DNA from: Aureococcus anophagefferens | Lineage: Eukaryota; Sar; Pelagophyceae; Pelagomonadales; Pelagomonadaceae | Direction: 5' to 3' | DNA length: 24,079 bases | Assembly (NCBI RefSeq): GCF_000186865.1 | Contig: NW_008705570.1 | Location: forward strand, 181,613 to 205,691 | Shown here: positions 1-7,068 of the stretch, one piece after another | Layout: each line of letters opens with the position of its first letter | Position numbering within the stretch: the first letter of the stretch is position 1 | Made by a program: the position numbers and the translations under genes | The notes under the pieces: model-generated | The model's input: the letters and a program-made list of their open reading frames with translations, nothing else | What the model was told of the DNA's origin: nothing | Databases searched by the model: none

Positions 1-1582
1 CGCGCGACGCCTCGGCGCCGGCCTCGAGCGCGGCCGCGGCGTCGCGCGCGTCCGCGAGCGCGGCCTCGAGGCCCTCGCCGCGCTCCGCGGCGGCGTCGAG
101 GCCGCCCTTGAGCTTGGCGATCTCGCCCTTGGCCTTCTGGAGCGACCGCTCGTAGGCCTCGCCGAGGCGCACGGCGTCGTCGCGCTCGCCCTCGAGCCGC
201 GCGGCGACGTCGGGCGCGGCCGCCGCGAGGCGCCGCTCGAGGTCCGCGTTCGCGTGGCGGAGGCCCTCGACCTCGGCGCGCGTCGCCGGCAGGTCCAGGC
301 CCTCGCCGGCCTCGGCGAGGAGCTCGGCCTTGGCCGCCGCGTCCGCCTCGGCCGCGGCGAGTTGGGCGCGGAGCTCCGCGGCGTCCGCGGTCGCCTTCTG
401 GTGCCGCGCCGCGAGCTCGGCGCGCTCCGCGCCGAAGGCGTCGCGCTCGGCCTCGGCCTCGCGTTTCGCGACCTCGGCCTCGGCGAGCTCCCGCGACGCG
501 CGGTCGAGGTCGCTTTTCGTCGCCGCGGCGTCGCGCGCCGCGTCCTCGGCGCGGAGCGCGCGCCGCGTCGCGTCCTCGCAGTCCGCCTCCGCGCGCCGGA
601 GCTGCTGGCGCAGGTCGCCGCTCTTCTCGAGCTTGTCGCGCGTCGCCGCGAGCTGGCGCTCCGCGCCGTCCGCGCGCTCGCGGAGCGGCCGGAGCACGTC
701 GAGCTCGTCGTCGCACTCGCGGAGGCGCGCCTCCGCGGTCTCCGCGCGCGCCTCCGCGCGCGCGGCGCGCTTCTCGAGGGCCGCGGCCTCGCCGCGCGCC
801 GCCGCCGCGGACGCGGCGTCCCCGGCCGCCGCGCCGCGCTCGTAGTCGACGACCTTCATCTCCGCCGCGAGCGCGCGCTCGCGCTCCGCGTCGCGGTCCG
901 CCTCGTGGCGCGCGAGCCGCGCGCGCAGCTCCGCGACGTCCTCCGCGTGGGCCTTGGCCTCGGCGCGCGCGGCGGCCGCGGCCTCGCGCTCGGCCTCGAG
1001 CTGCGCCTCGAGGGCCTTGGTCGCCTCCGCGGCGCCCGCCGGCGACCGCTGCGTCGAGAAGAGCCGCTTCGGCGTCCGCTCCCGCGGCGACGCCTTCGCG
1101 CGCGCGGGCGACTTGCGCGGCGGGCTCTTGCCCGCGGACTGCGCCTCGCGCTCCGCGGCCATCTGCGCCTTCATGGCGCCCATGAGCTGCTGCTGCTGCT
1201 GCTGCGGGAGCCGGAGGATCCGCTGGATGTACGCGCCGCGCTTCGACGACTTGTCGCAGCACGCGGCGCAGTAGAGCAGGATCTCGACGGCCGCCGACGC
1301 CTCGGCGCCGCTCGGCGACTTGCTCGCCGGCCACCGCTCGTAGGCGGCCTCGCTGAACTTGCGCGCGAGCGACCGCGCCTGGCCCCACTCGTCGCCCGCC
1401 GCGCACGCCTTCGGCGACGCGTGGCCCCCGTCCTCCTCGACGATGGCCCGCGCCACGCGCGCGATCAGCGCGGCCGCGGGCGCGCCGCCGGACGCGAGGA
1501 CGCCCTCCGTCTTCATCCCGCGCACGCTCTTGTCGACCGCGAGCGTCTTCACCCACGACTCGAGGGCCGCGGTGCGCTCCAT
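1..1582 (-). CDS. Hook-like coiled-coil protein (C-terminus beyond left edge)
   Basis: The minus-strand frame from ATG at 1582 stays open to the window edge (about 527 codons). Residues 1-142 resemble the HOOK N-terminal domain: an early conserved Trp (LESWVKTL, residues 7-14), then a distal helix around residues 100-125 with ILLYCAACCD and YIQRIL, matching the family pattern of a Cys-containing helix followed by YIQ.I..L. Six CAG codons (1187-1204) follow as a short polyglutamine run. Residues 145-185 are basic and rich in Ser/Pro. From about 190 on the protein is almost all Ala/Glu/Arg/Leu with heptad character, a long coiled coil. Known Hook proteins link cargo to dynein and microtubules through this layout, so a cytoplasmic adaptor role is inferred. 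Alternative: a Hook-related flagellar or centrosomal coiled-coil protein. The CDS is confident, the family fairly so. Confidence 0.75.
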   Translation of the reverse strand, partial: MERTAALESWVKTLAVDKSVRGMKTEGVLASGGAPAAALIARVARAIVEEDGGHASPKACAAGDEWGQARSLARKFSEAAYERWPASKSPSGAEASAAVEILLYCAACCDKSSKRGAYIQRILRLPQQQQQQLMGAMKAQMAAEREAQSAGKSPPRKSPARAKASPRERTPKRLFSTQRSPAGAAEATKALEAQLEAEREAAAAARAEAKAHAEDVAELRARLARHEADRDAERERALAAEMKVVDYERGAAAGDAASAAAARGEAAALEKRAARAEARAETAEARLRECDDELDVLRPLRERADGAERQLAATRDKLEKSGDLRQQLRRAEADCEDATRRALRAEDAARDAAATKSDLDRASRELAEAEVAKREAEAERDAFGAERAELAARHQKATADAAELRAQLAAAEADAAAKAELLAEAGEGLDLPATRAEVEGLRHANADLERRLAAAAPDVAARLEGERDDAVRLGEAYERSLQKAKGEIAKLKGGLDAAAERGEGLEAALADARDAAAALEAGAEASR

Positions 1583-2117
1583 CGTCGTCGCTTCGCGTCC
1601 CCGCGTCGAGGGGTCGTCGGGCACCTCCTGGGTGGTCGTTTCAAAGCCCCGTGTCGTTCCACGGCGTGCGCTCGCGCTCGCGCGCGACGCCAACGACAAT
1701 GGCGCGCAGCACTGCCTGTCTCAAACGGCACGACTTCAGGACGCGCACCAATGGCCGAGTCCCCCCCCGGGCCGGGTGAAATGTACGATGTTCAGCGACG
1801 CGTAGCTTGTCGTTCTGAGGGTTGTTTTAGATCATGCGTCACTGTAAGCCAGGGAAGACGGCCTGGTCGAGCGAGCGAGTCGGCAAAACCGGGGGCAAAT
1901 CGACGCCGATGGCGTCCCCGGGCGACGCAAAGTCGTCGACCCCCCGCCAAAGTCGGAAACCTGCTCCGATGGCCTCGGTCGTATGGTCCTCGGTCTGTCG
2001 TGGTCGAAGACGTAGCGCGTCGCCGCAGCCCACCCGCGCTGCCAGCGCCTGCTGAGCAGACCGCACGCCGCCAGCGCCTGCCGAGCAGAGCCAACCGCGC
2101 CGCCAGCGCCTCCACCG
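1583..2117. other. Intergenic region between divergent Hook-like and beta-lactamase-like genes
   Basis: This 535-bp spacer holds the start regions of two divergent genes. I see no convincing gene in it. It is less GC-rich than its flanks around 1740-1900. At its right end the word GCCAGCGCCT occurs three times (2041, 2070, 2102) with spacing 29 and 32 bp, a degenerate short tandem repeat just before the ATG at 2118. No TATA box is convincing. Confidence 0.5.
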
Positions 2118-3170
2118 ATGCTGCGGCGCCAGCTCCTCGCGCTCTTCTGGCACGAGCCGCTGTCCGTGGCCATGGTCAAGAGCCGCCGCGTGTTCAGCTG
2201 GGCGAAGAACATCATGCCGGCGCTGAACAAGGCGCTGCCGCCGGCGCTGAAGCGGCGCGTGCTCCGCGAGCACGCGGACGACGCGCTCCCGCGGGGCCTC
2301 GCGCCGCTCGCGGCGTTCGAGACGCACTCGCGGCGCGTGTCGCGCGTCCTCGGGCGGAACCCGGGCGCGTTCACGCTCCAGGGCACGAACTGCTACGTCG
2401 TCGGCTGCGGGCCGCGGCGCGTGCTCGTCGACGCGGGCGAGGGCCGGCCCGCGTTCGGCCCCGCGCTCGCCGCCGCGCTGCGCGCGCTCGACTGCACCGT
2501 GGACCGCGTCGTCATCACGCACCGCCACTTCGACCACACGGGCGGCATCGCGCAGATCCGGGACATGCTGCCGGGCGTCACGGTGCGGAAGCTCGCGAAG
2601 CGCGAGTTCAAGTTCGACCCGGGCCGCTACAACGCGCCGCCCGGCGTCGACGAGGGCTACGACGGCGCGCTCGTCGACGGCGAGCGCATCGTCGTCGACG
2701 ACGAGACGACGCTGCGCGTCTGGCACACGCCGGGCCACTGCGAGGACCACGCGTGCTTCCTGCTCGAGGAGGAGCGGGCCATCTTCTCGGGCGACAACGT
2801 GCTCGGCGCGGGCTCGTCCTGGTTCGAGGACCTCGCGACCTACATGCGCACGCTCAACGACATGCTGCGGCTCGCGGAGGGCGAGAAGCTCGTCGCGCTC
2901 TACCCGGGCCACGGCCCGCCGAGCGCGGACCCGGCGGCGAAGATCCGGGAGTACGTCGACCACCGCGGCGCGCGCGAGGGCCAGGTCCGCGCCGCGCTCG
3001 ACGACGCCGGCCGCACGTCGCTGGAGATCGTCCTCGCCATCTACCCGAAGCTGCCGCCCTACCTGACCTTCGCCGCGCAGCACAACGTCCTCGCGCACCT
3101 CGCGAAGCTGCGCGCGGACGGCGTCGCCGAGAACCGGCGCTTCGACCTGTGGGCGCGCGTCGCGCCGTAG
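2118..3170 (+). CDS. LACTB2-like metallo-beta-lactamase-fold hydrolase
   Basis: A 350-residue protein from ATG 2118. The metal-binding motif THRHFDHTGG lies at residues 134-143 (H135, H137, D139, H140), followed by H207 in HTPGHCEDH, D226 in FSGDN and H265 in YPGHG. These are the ligand positions of two-zinc MBL-fold enzymes. The order NPGAFTLQGTNCYVVG, THxHxDHTGG, HTPGH, SGDNVLG, YPGHG matches LACTB2 and related plant hydrolases; human LACTB2 is an endoribonuclease. The C-terminal helical segment with LPPYLTFAAQHNVLAHLAKL is also typical of that group. About 80 N-terminal residues precede the fold, with a hydrophobic and basic start that could be an organelle-targeting sequence (inference). 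This is the intact copy; a 5'-truncated copy lies at 4466-5105. Its substrate cannot be read from sequence. Confidence 0.88.
   Translation: MLRRQLLALFWHEPLSVAMVKSRRVFSWAKNIMPALNKALPPALKRRVLREHADDALPRGLAPLAAFETHSRRVSRVLGRNPGAFTLQGTNCYVVGCGPRRVLVDAGEGRPAFGPALAAALRALDCTVDRVVITHRHFDHTGGIAQIRDMLPGVTVRKLAKREFKFDPGRYNAPPGVDEGYDGALVDGERIVVDDETTLRVWHTPGHCEDHACFLLEEERAIFSGDNVLGAGSSWFEDLATYMRTLNDMLRLAEGEKLVALYPGHGPPSADPAAKIREYVDHRGAREGQVRAALDDAGRTSLEIVLAIYPKLPPYLTFAAQHNVLAHLAKLRADGVAENRRFDLWARVAP
2908..2915 (+). other. Empty target site matching the introner insertion at 4640
   Basis: The 8-bp word GCCACGGC occurs once here, in codons 264-266 of the intact beta-lactamase-like gene. In the duplicated copy the same word flanks both sides of a 203-bp insertion. 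This pre-insertion state defines the element ends and the 8-bp target duplication without a database. Confidence 0.9.
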
Positions 3171-3215
3171 TGAATTTTTCGAGCGAGAGCGATGTTAGGT
3201 ACAGGGAGCTGGGGG

Positions 3216-3237
3216 CGCGCGCCGCGGGCGGCGCGCG
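3216..3237. terminator. GC hairpin between convergent genes (copy A)
   Basis: A perfect 10-bp inverted repeat, CGCGCGCCGC and its complement, separated by GG. It lies 46 bp past the beta-lactamase stop and about 70 bp from the stop of the convergent gene at 3307. The same hairpin is kept at 5150-5171. A role in 3' end formation or as a transcription barrier is a guess; GC-rich DNA often forms such palindromes by chance. Confidence 0.35.
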
Positions 3238-3306
3238 GGGCGCAGTGACCATGGGATGTCGAAGCGCTTTCAGTGACCATGGGGTGCGCCGATGCCGGGC
3301 CGCGCG

Positions 3307-3900
3307 TCAGACGCAGATCATGGCGTCGTCCTCGACGTCGTCGTCGAGGGCCATGCCGTCCATCTTCGCGCAGTCGACGTCGTCGCCGGCCTCGTAGACG
3401 AGGCCGACGAACGCCGCGATCTTGGCCCCAACTTTCTGCGTGGCGCGCTTGTTGTAGGCGACGAGGCGCGCGAGCTCCATGCGGCGGCGCATGACCGCCA
3501 GGGCCGCGCCGAAGCGGGCCTCCGCGGCGCCGCGCGTCTTGACGAACGACGGGCTCCACATGAGCTCGGGCCCCGCGACGAGGTTGCAGGTCTCCGTGCG
3601 CGCCTGGCAGTAGACGACGCGCTGGGCCTCGCCGGCGGCGGCGGCCCAGCCCCCGGCGTCGAGCTTGGCCTGGAAGACCGTCTGCCACATGGCGTCGTAC
3701 GCCGTCTTGATCACAGCCGACTCGACGAGCCGCGCCTCCGAGGAGAGCCAGAAGTTGCAGGCGAACTTGTTGTGGCGCTTCCAGGACAGCTCCTCGGCGT
3801 ACTTGGCCGTCAGCTTCGGCAGGTCCGCGACGGCGGCGGCGCCCGCGGCCTCGGCCACGGGCCACGCGCCCGCGGGCGCGGGCTTCGCCAGCGCCGCCAT
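3307..3900 (-). CDS. Unknown protein, duplicated gene, copy A
   Basis: A 197-residue protein from ATG 3900 to TGA at 3307. The frame is open further upstream (to about 4041), but that stretch is Pro/Arg-rich and looks non-coding, so 3900 is preferred. I recognise no family. Residues 1-25 are Ala/Pro-rich. The middle is mostly helical with several Trp and Cys (ELSWKRHNKFACNFWLSSEA, around 38-57). Residues 150-180 hold a Leu/Val-rich helix, and the tail is acidic (DDDVEDDAMICV). There is no signal peptide or membrane segment. Copy B at 5241-5834 has the same protein except for the last residue (Val here, Gly there). The near identity supports a real, recently duplicated gene. Confidence 0.7.
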   Translation of the reverse strand: MAALAKPAPAGAWPVAEAAGAAAVADLPKLTAKYAEELSWKRHNKFACNFWLSSEARLVESAVIKTAYDAMWQTVFQAKLDAGGWAAAAGEAQRVVYCQARTETCNLVAGPELMWSPSFVKTRGAAEARFGAALAVMRRRMELARLVAYNKRATQKVGAKIAAFVGLVYEAGDDVDCAKMDGMALDDDVEDDAMICV

Positions 3901-4370
3901 GGGGATGCTTGGAGCGGGTGCGCGAGGTGAGTGTGGGAGCGTGGGGTGCGAGGTGCGTCGCGGGCGACCGGCCGTCGCTGTGGGGGGGCGTGGGGGGCGG
4001 GCGATGATCGGCGTAGGATAAACTTCGAGTGTTCTCCGCACTGTCGCTCTGATGACCGGGAATCGAGTCGAGCAAAGATCCCCTCACCCCTAGCCTTGCG
4101 CCGCAAAGTTGCAGGGGGCTGCCCATTCGCTCGGCCCAAAGACGGGTGGCTGCCAGCCTCCGGCCCGTGTTTGACCGAACTTGCCCAATTCCGCTGACTC
4201 GACCCGAAGCAGCAGCTGCTTGTTCCGAACTTCACTTCTAAGTTCACGCCGTGATGCACGTGCGCAATGCTAACTTCAGCACCTACCCGAAATTTTGCCT
4301 GCGGCATTCTATCGTGGCCGCGTCGGCGACAGAATCGCAGATCCGCCGCAAGCACAGTTATAACACCGAC
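3901..4370. promoter_or_regulatory. Divergent upstream region, copy A
   Basis: A 470-bp spacer between the start of the minus-strand unknown gene (3900) and the TerD-gene start (4371). It is less GC-rich than the coding DNA from about 4010 on and should hold both promoters. Compared with copy B (5835-6262) it has three extra blocks of about 18, 4 and 20 bp (near 4187-4206, 4282 and 4299-4318) and several single-base changes. No specific promoter element is identified. Confidence 0.45.
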
Positions 4371-4465
4371 ATGGGCCTGTGTCAATCCGCACAAGATGCC
4401 TGCATGGCCGCGCAGAAGCAGGCCGAGGACGGCGTGCGCGCCGCCGGCGGCGGCGATGCGCTCGA
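4371..4465 (+). pseudogene. 5' fragment of the TerD-domain gene, cut by the duplication junction
   Basis: The first 31 or so codons of the gene that is complete at 6263-6988, including the start MGLCQSAQDACMAAQKQAED. After 4465 the sequence changes to the beta-lactamase-like gene at codon 209, in another frame. Read on in the TerD frame, the chimera is an unrelated Arg/Ser-rich peptide that stops at 4676. The upstream region is kept, so it may still be transcribed. It has no TerD domain and is treated as a broken copy. Confidence 0.85.
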
Positions 4466-5105
4466 GAGGACCACGCGTGCTTCCTGTTGGAGGAGGAGCG
4501 GGCCATCTTCTCGGGCGACAACGTGCTCGGCGCGGGCTCGTCCTGGTTCGAGGACCTCGCGACCTACATGCGCACGCTCAACGACATGCTGCGGCTCGCG
4601 GAGGGCGAGAAGCTCGTCGCGCTCTACCCGGGCCACGGCCTGTGTGGAATTCAACCACTGGTTTGGATGGTCCTGACCAAACTTCAGAATTCTCTAGCTC
4701 GGTCAAATCGAAGTCGATTCGGCTAATTTTTGGACGAATCGATTGCTCTCGTCGAGTTCTCGAAGCAGAGCCGAAGAGCTTGTGTCTAAACTTTCGAATA
4801 CGCTCACATTGAAGTCGGGTTGAAGATTTGATTTCCACACAGGCCACGGCCCGCCGAGCGCGGACCCGGCGGCGAAGATCCGGGAGTACGTCGACCACCG
4901 CGGCGCGCGCGAGGGCCAGGTCCGCGCCGCGCTCGACGACGCCGGCCGCACGTCGCTGGAGATCGTCCTCGCCATCTACCCGAAGCTGCCGCCCTACCTG
5001 ACCTTCGCCGCGCAGCACAACGTCCTCGCGCACCTCGCGAAGCTGCGCGCGGACGGCGTCGCCGAGAACCGGCGCTTCGACCTGTGGGCGCGCGTCGCGC
5101 CGTAG
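4466..5105 (+). pseudogene. 3' fragment of the LACTB2-like gene, carrying an introner element
   Basis: Matches residues 209-350 of the intact gene at 2118-3170, ending at the same TAG. The part with H135-H140 and H207 is missing, so metal binding is lost even though D226 and H265 remain. The frame differs from that of the fused TerD start, and no ATG opens this frame before the internal Met of the domain. The fragment is cut at codon 264 by the element at 4640-4842. If the predicted intron 4632-4842 is removed, the remaining frame reads exactly as in the parent gene. It is most likely a pseudogene by duplication breakpoint. Confidence 0.88.
4640..4842 (+). mobile_element. Introner element (non-autonomous DNA transposon), CTGTGTGG type
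   Basis: A 203-bp insertion, AT-richer than its host, with terminal inverted repeats CTGTGTGGAA and TTCCACACAG. The 8-bp direct repeat GCCACGGC flanks it at 4632-4639 and 4843-4850; the matching empty site is 2908-2915. It has no coding capacity. The right end supplies CAG as a 3' splice site, and the left target copy starts with GC, so removing 4632-4842 (GC-AG, phase 1) restores the ancestral reading. An 8-bp target duplication is typical of hAT-like elements. A subterminal hairpin (GTTTGG with CCAAAC) lies near 4660-4682. A related copy starts at 23989. Confidence 0.92.
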
Positions 5106-5149
5106 TGAATTTTCGAGCAAGAGCGATGTTAGGTACAGGGAGCTGGGGG

Positions 5150-5171
5150 CGCGCGCCGCGGGCGGCGCGCG
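5150..5171. terminator. GC hairpin between convergent genes (copy B)
   Basis: Same 10-bp inverted repeat with a GG loop as at 3216-3237, kept unchanged in the duplicated unit. Function unproven. Confidence 0.33.
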
Positions 5172-5240
5172 GGGCACAGTGACCATGGGATGTCGAAGCG
5201 CTTTCAGTGACCATGGGGTGCGCCGATGCCGGGCCGCGCG

Positions 5241-5834
5241 TCAGCCGCAGATCATGGCGTCGTCCTCGACGTCGTCGTCGAGGGCCATGCCGTCCATCTT
5301 CGCGCAGTCGACGTCGTCGCCGGCCTCGTAGACGAGGCCGACGAACGCCGCGATCTTGGCCCCAACTTTCTGCGTGGCGCGCTTGTTGTAGGCGACGAGG
5401 CGCGCGAGCTCCATGCGGCGGCGCATGACCGCCAGGGCCGCGCCGAAGCGGGCCTCCGCGGCGCCGCGCGTCTTGACGAACGACGGGCTCCACATGAGCT
5501 CGGGCCCCGCGACGAGGTTGCAGGTCTCCGTGCGCGCCTGGCAGTAGACGACGCGCTGGGCCTCGCCGGCGGCGGCGGCCCAGCCCCCGGCGTCGAGCTT
5601 GGCCTGGAAGACCGTCTGCCACATGGCGTCGTACGCCGTCTTGATCACAGCCGACTCGACGAGCCGCGCCTCCGAGGAGAGCCAGAAGTTGCAGGCGAAC
5701 TTGTTGTGGCGCTTCCAGGACAGCTCCTCGGCGTACTTGGCCGTCAGCTTCGGCAGGTCCGCGACGGCGGCGGCGCCCGCGGCCTCGGCCACGGGCCACG
5801 CGCCCGCGGGCGCGGGCTTCGCCAGCGCCGCCAT
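5241..5834 (-). CDS. Unknown protein, duplicated gene, copy B
   Basis: A 197-residue protein from ATG 5834, identical to copy A (3307-3900) except that the last residue is Gly instead of Val, caused by one base next to the stop. The same tryptophan- and cysteine-containing helical centre and acidic tail are present. It is divergent from the complete TerD gene and convergent with the truncated beta-lactamase fragment. Both copies keep full open frames, so either both are expressed or the duplication is very recent. No function can be assigned. Confidence 0.7.
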   Translation of the reverse strand: MAALAKPAPAGAWPVAEAAGAAAVADLPKLTAKYAEELSWKRHNKFACNFWLSSEARLVESAVIKTAYDAMWQTVFQAKLDAGGWAAAAGEAQRVVYCQARTETCNLVAGPELMWSPSFVKTRGAAEARFGAALAVMRRRMELARLVAYNKRATQKVGAKIAAFVGLVYEAGDDVDCAKMDGMALDDDVEDDAMICG

Positions 5835-6262
5835 GGGGATGCTTGGAGCGGGTGCGCGAGGTGAGTGTGGGAGCGTGGGGTGCGAGGTGCGTCGCGGGCG
5901 ACCGGCCGTCGCTGTGGGGGGGCGTGGGGGGCGGGCGATGATCGGCGTAGGATAACACTTCGAGGTTCTCCGCACTGTCGCTCTGATGACCGGGAAATCG
6001 AGTCGAGCAAAGATCCCCTCACCCCTAGCCTTGCGCCGCAAAGTTGCAGGGGGCTGCCCATTCGCTCGGCCCGAAGACGGGTGGCTGCCAGGCTCCGGCC
6101 CGTGTTTGACCGAACTTGCCCAATTCAGCAGCTGCTTGTTCCGAACTTCACTTCTAAGTTCGCGCCGTGATGCACGTGCGCAATGCTAACTTCAGCACCC
6201 GAAATTTTGCCGCGTCGGCGACAGAATCGCAGATCCGCCGCAAGCACAGTTATAACACCGAC
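5835..6262. promoter_or_regulatory. Divergent upstream region, copy B
   Basis: A 428-bp spacer between the unknown gene (start 5834) and the TerD gene (start 6263). It is the shorter version of 3901-4370 and lacks three small blocks. It contains an in-frame upstream ATG at 6170, which would add 31 residues to the TerD protein; the next ATG at 6263 gives a myristoylation-type start and is preferred. Confidence 0.45.
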
Positions 6263-6988
6263 ATGGGCCTGTGTCAATCCGCACAAGATGCCTGCATGGC
6301 CGCGCAGAAGCAGGCCGAGGACGGCGTGCGCGCCGCCGGCGGCGGCGACGCGCTCGACGCCGCCAAGGAGAAGGCCGCCGACGGCATCCCCATTGGCTTC
6401 GGCAAGACCTTCGACATCCCCGACCTCGCGACGAAGGGCGGCGAGTGCCACGTGGGCGTCAAGTACATGTGCGTCGAGGGCAAGACCGTCGACGCCCAGT
6501 TCTGCGCCATCGAGTTCAACAAGAAGGGCGAGAAGCTCGGGTCCGCGTCGTACGAGGTCAACGAGACGCCCGACGGCGCGCTCAAGTACCTCGGCGACAC
6601 CTACGGCGCCGAGGGCGGCTCGGAGTACGTGAGCCTCAAGCTCGGCGACCTCGGCGACGACGTCCAGGCCATCGTCATGTGCATCTACATCTGGAACGAC
6701 TGCGTCATGGACGACTACGCCGACGTCAAGCTCATGTTCAAGGCCGTCGCGGGCGAGACGATCCTGCCCGTCTGCCACATGAAGGTCGAGGAGAAGGGCA
6801 CGCACACGGGCGTCACGACCTTCGTCGTCTACCGCGACGGCGACAAGTGGGTCGGCAAGAACGCGGTCTCCAAGGGCAGCGGCCCGGCGAACGACGACAT
6901 GGTCCCGGCCTGCCGCGCGCTCTTCCCCGACATCGGCGTCGACGCGCCGCCCGTCGCGCCCGGCGACGTCGCCGTCGCGGAGAACTAG
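6263..6988 (+). CDS. TerD-domain protein with N-myristoylation-type start
   Basis: A 241-residue protein from ATG 6263. The start MGLCQSAQ fits an N-myristoylation signal (Gly2, Ser6) with Cys4 available for palmitoylation, so membrane attachment is inferred. Residues from about 65 to 210 follow the TerD pattern: AQFCAIEFNKKGEKLG, a D-G-A-L-x-Y-x-G-D-x-x-G strand-loop, YVSLKLGDLGDDVQAIVMCI, and a late VVYRDGDKWVGKNAVSKG matching the ending of TerD domains (LYRh.g.WkFrAvGqG). TerD proteins bind calcium and act in tellurite and general stress responses in bacteria; eukaryotic copies are poorly studied. An alternative start at ATG 6170 would remove the myristoylation signal. The 5' part is duplicated at 4371-4465. 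Confidence 0.8.
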   Translation: MGLCQSAQDACMAAQKQAEDGVRAAGGGDALDAAKEKAADGIPIGFGKTFDIPDLATKGGECHVGVKYMCVEGKTVDAQFCAIEFNKKGEKLGSASYEVNETPDGALKYLGDTYGAEGGSEYVSLKLGDLGDDVQAIVMCIYIWNDCVMDDYADVKLMFKAVAGETILPVCHMKVEEKGTHTGVTTFVVYRDGDKWVGKNAVSKGSGPANDDMVPACRALFPDIGVDAPPVAPGDVAVAEN

Positions 6989-7068
6989 GCTCCGCCTCGC
7001 GCCGCGGCGCGCCGACACGGCGCGCCGCTCCGGGTCGATTCGGACTAAAACACCCAAGCCCTGTCACC

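Larger units (their letters stand above)
2742..4465. repeat. Tandem duplication unit A
   Basis: About 1.72 kb that is repeated at 4466-6357. It starts inside codon 209 of the beta-lactamase-like gene and ends about 95 bp into the TerD gene. Coding parts are almost identical between copies (two silent changes seen in the beta-lactamase part, one change in the unknown gene), while the shared upstream region carries several indels. Confidence 0.93.
4466..6357. repeat. Tandem duplication unit B
   Basis: Second copy of 2742-4465 in direct orientation. It differs mainly by the introner insertion (211 bp with one target-site copy) and by lacking about 42 bp in the divergent upstream region. The right end passes without a break into the full TerD gene, so B is continuous with the original right flank and A with the original left flank. 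Confidence 0.93.

Noticed and set aside
1187..1204. CAG repeat as a notable expansion
   Set aside because: Only six units, coding for a short polyglutamine run in a Gln-rich stretch.
254..3397. A very long plus-strand open frame (over 1000 codons) covering the Hook-like gene and the beta-lactamase gene
   Set aside because: It is Arg/Leu/Ala-rich throughout, is antisense to the Hook-like coiled coil, and overlaps the MBL gene in another frame. GC-rich third positions make such shadow frames long.
2118..6988. Bacterial origin of the region, suggested by MBL-fold and TerD genes
   Set aside because: Both families occur in eukaryotes, base composition equals the neighbours, and flanking genes and the introner are eukaryotic. 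Phylogeny would be needed to argue for transfer.
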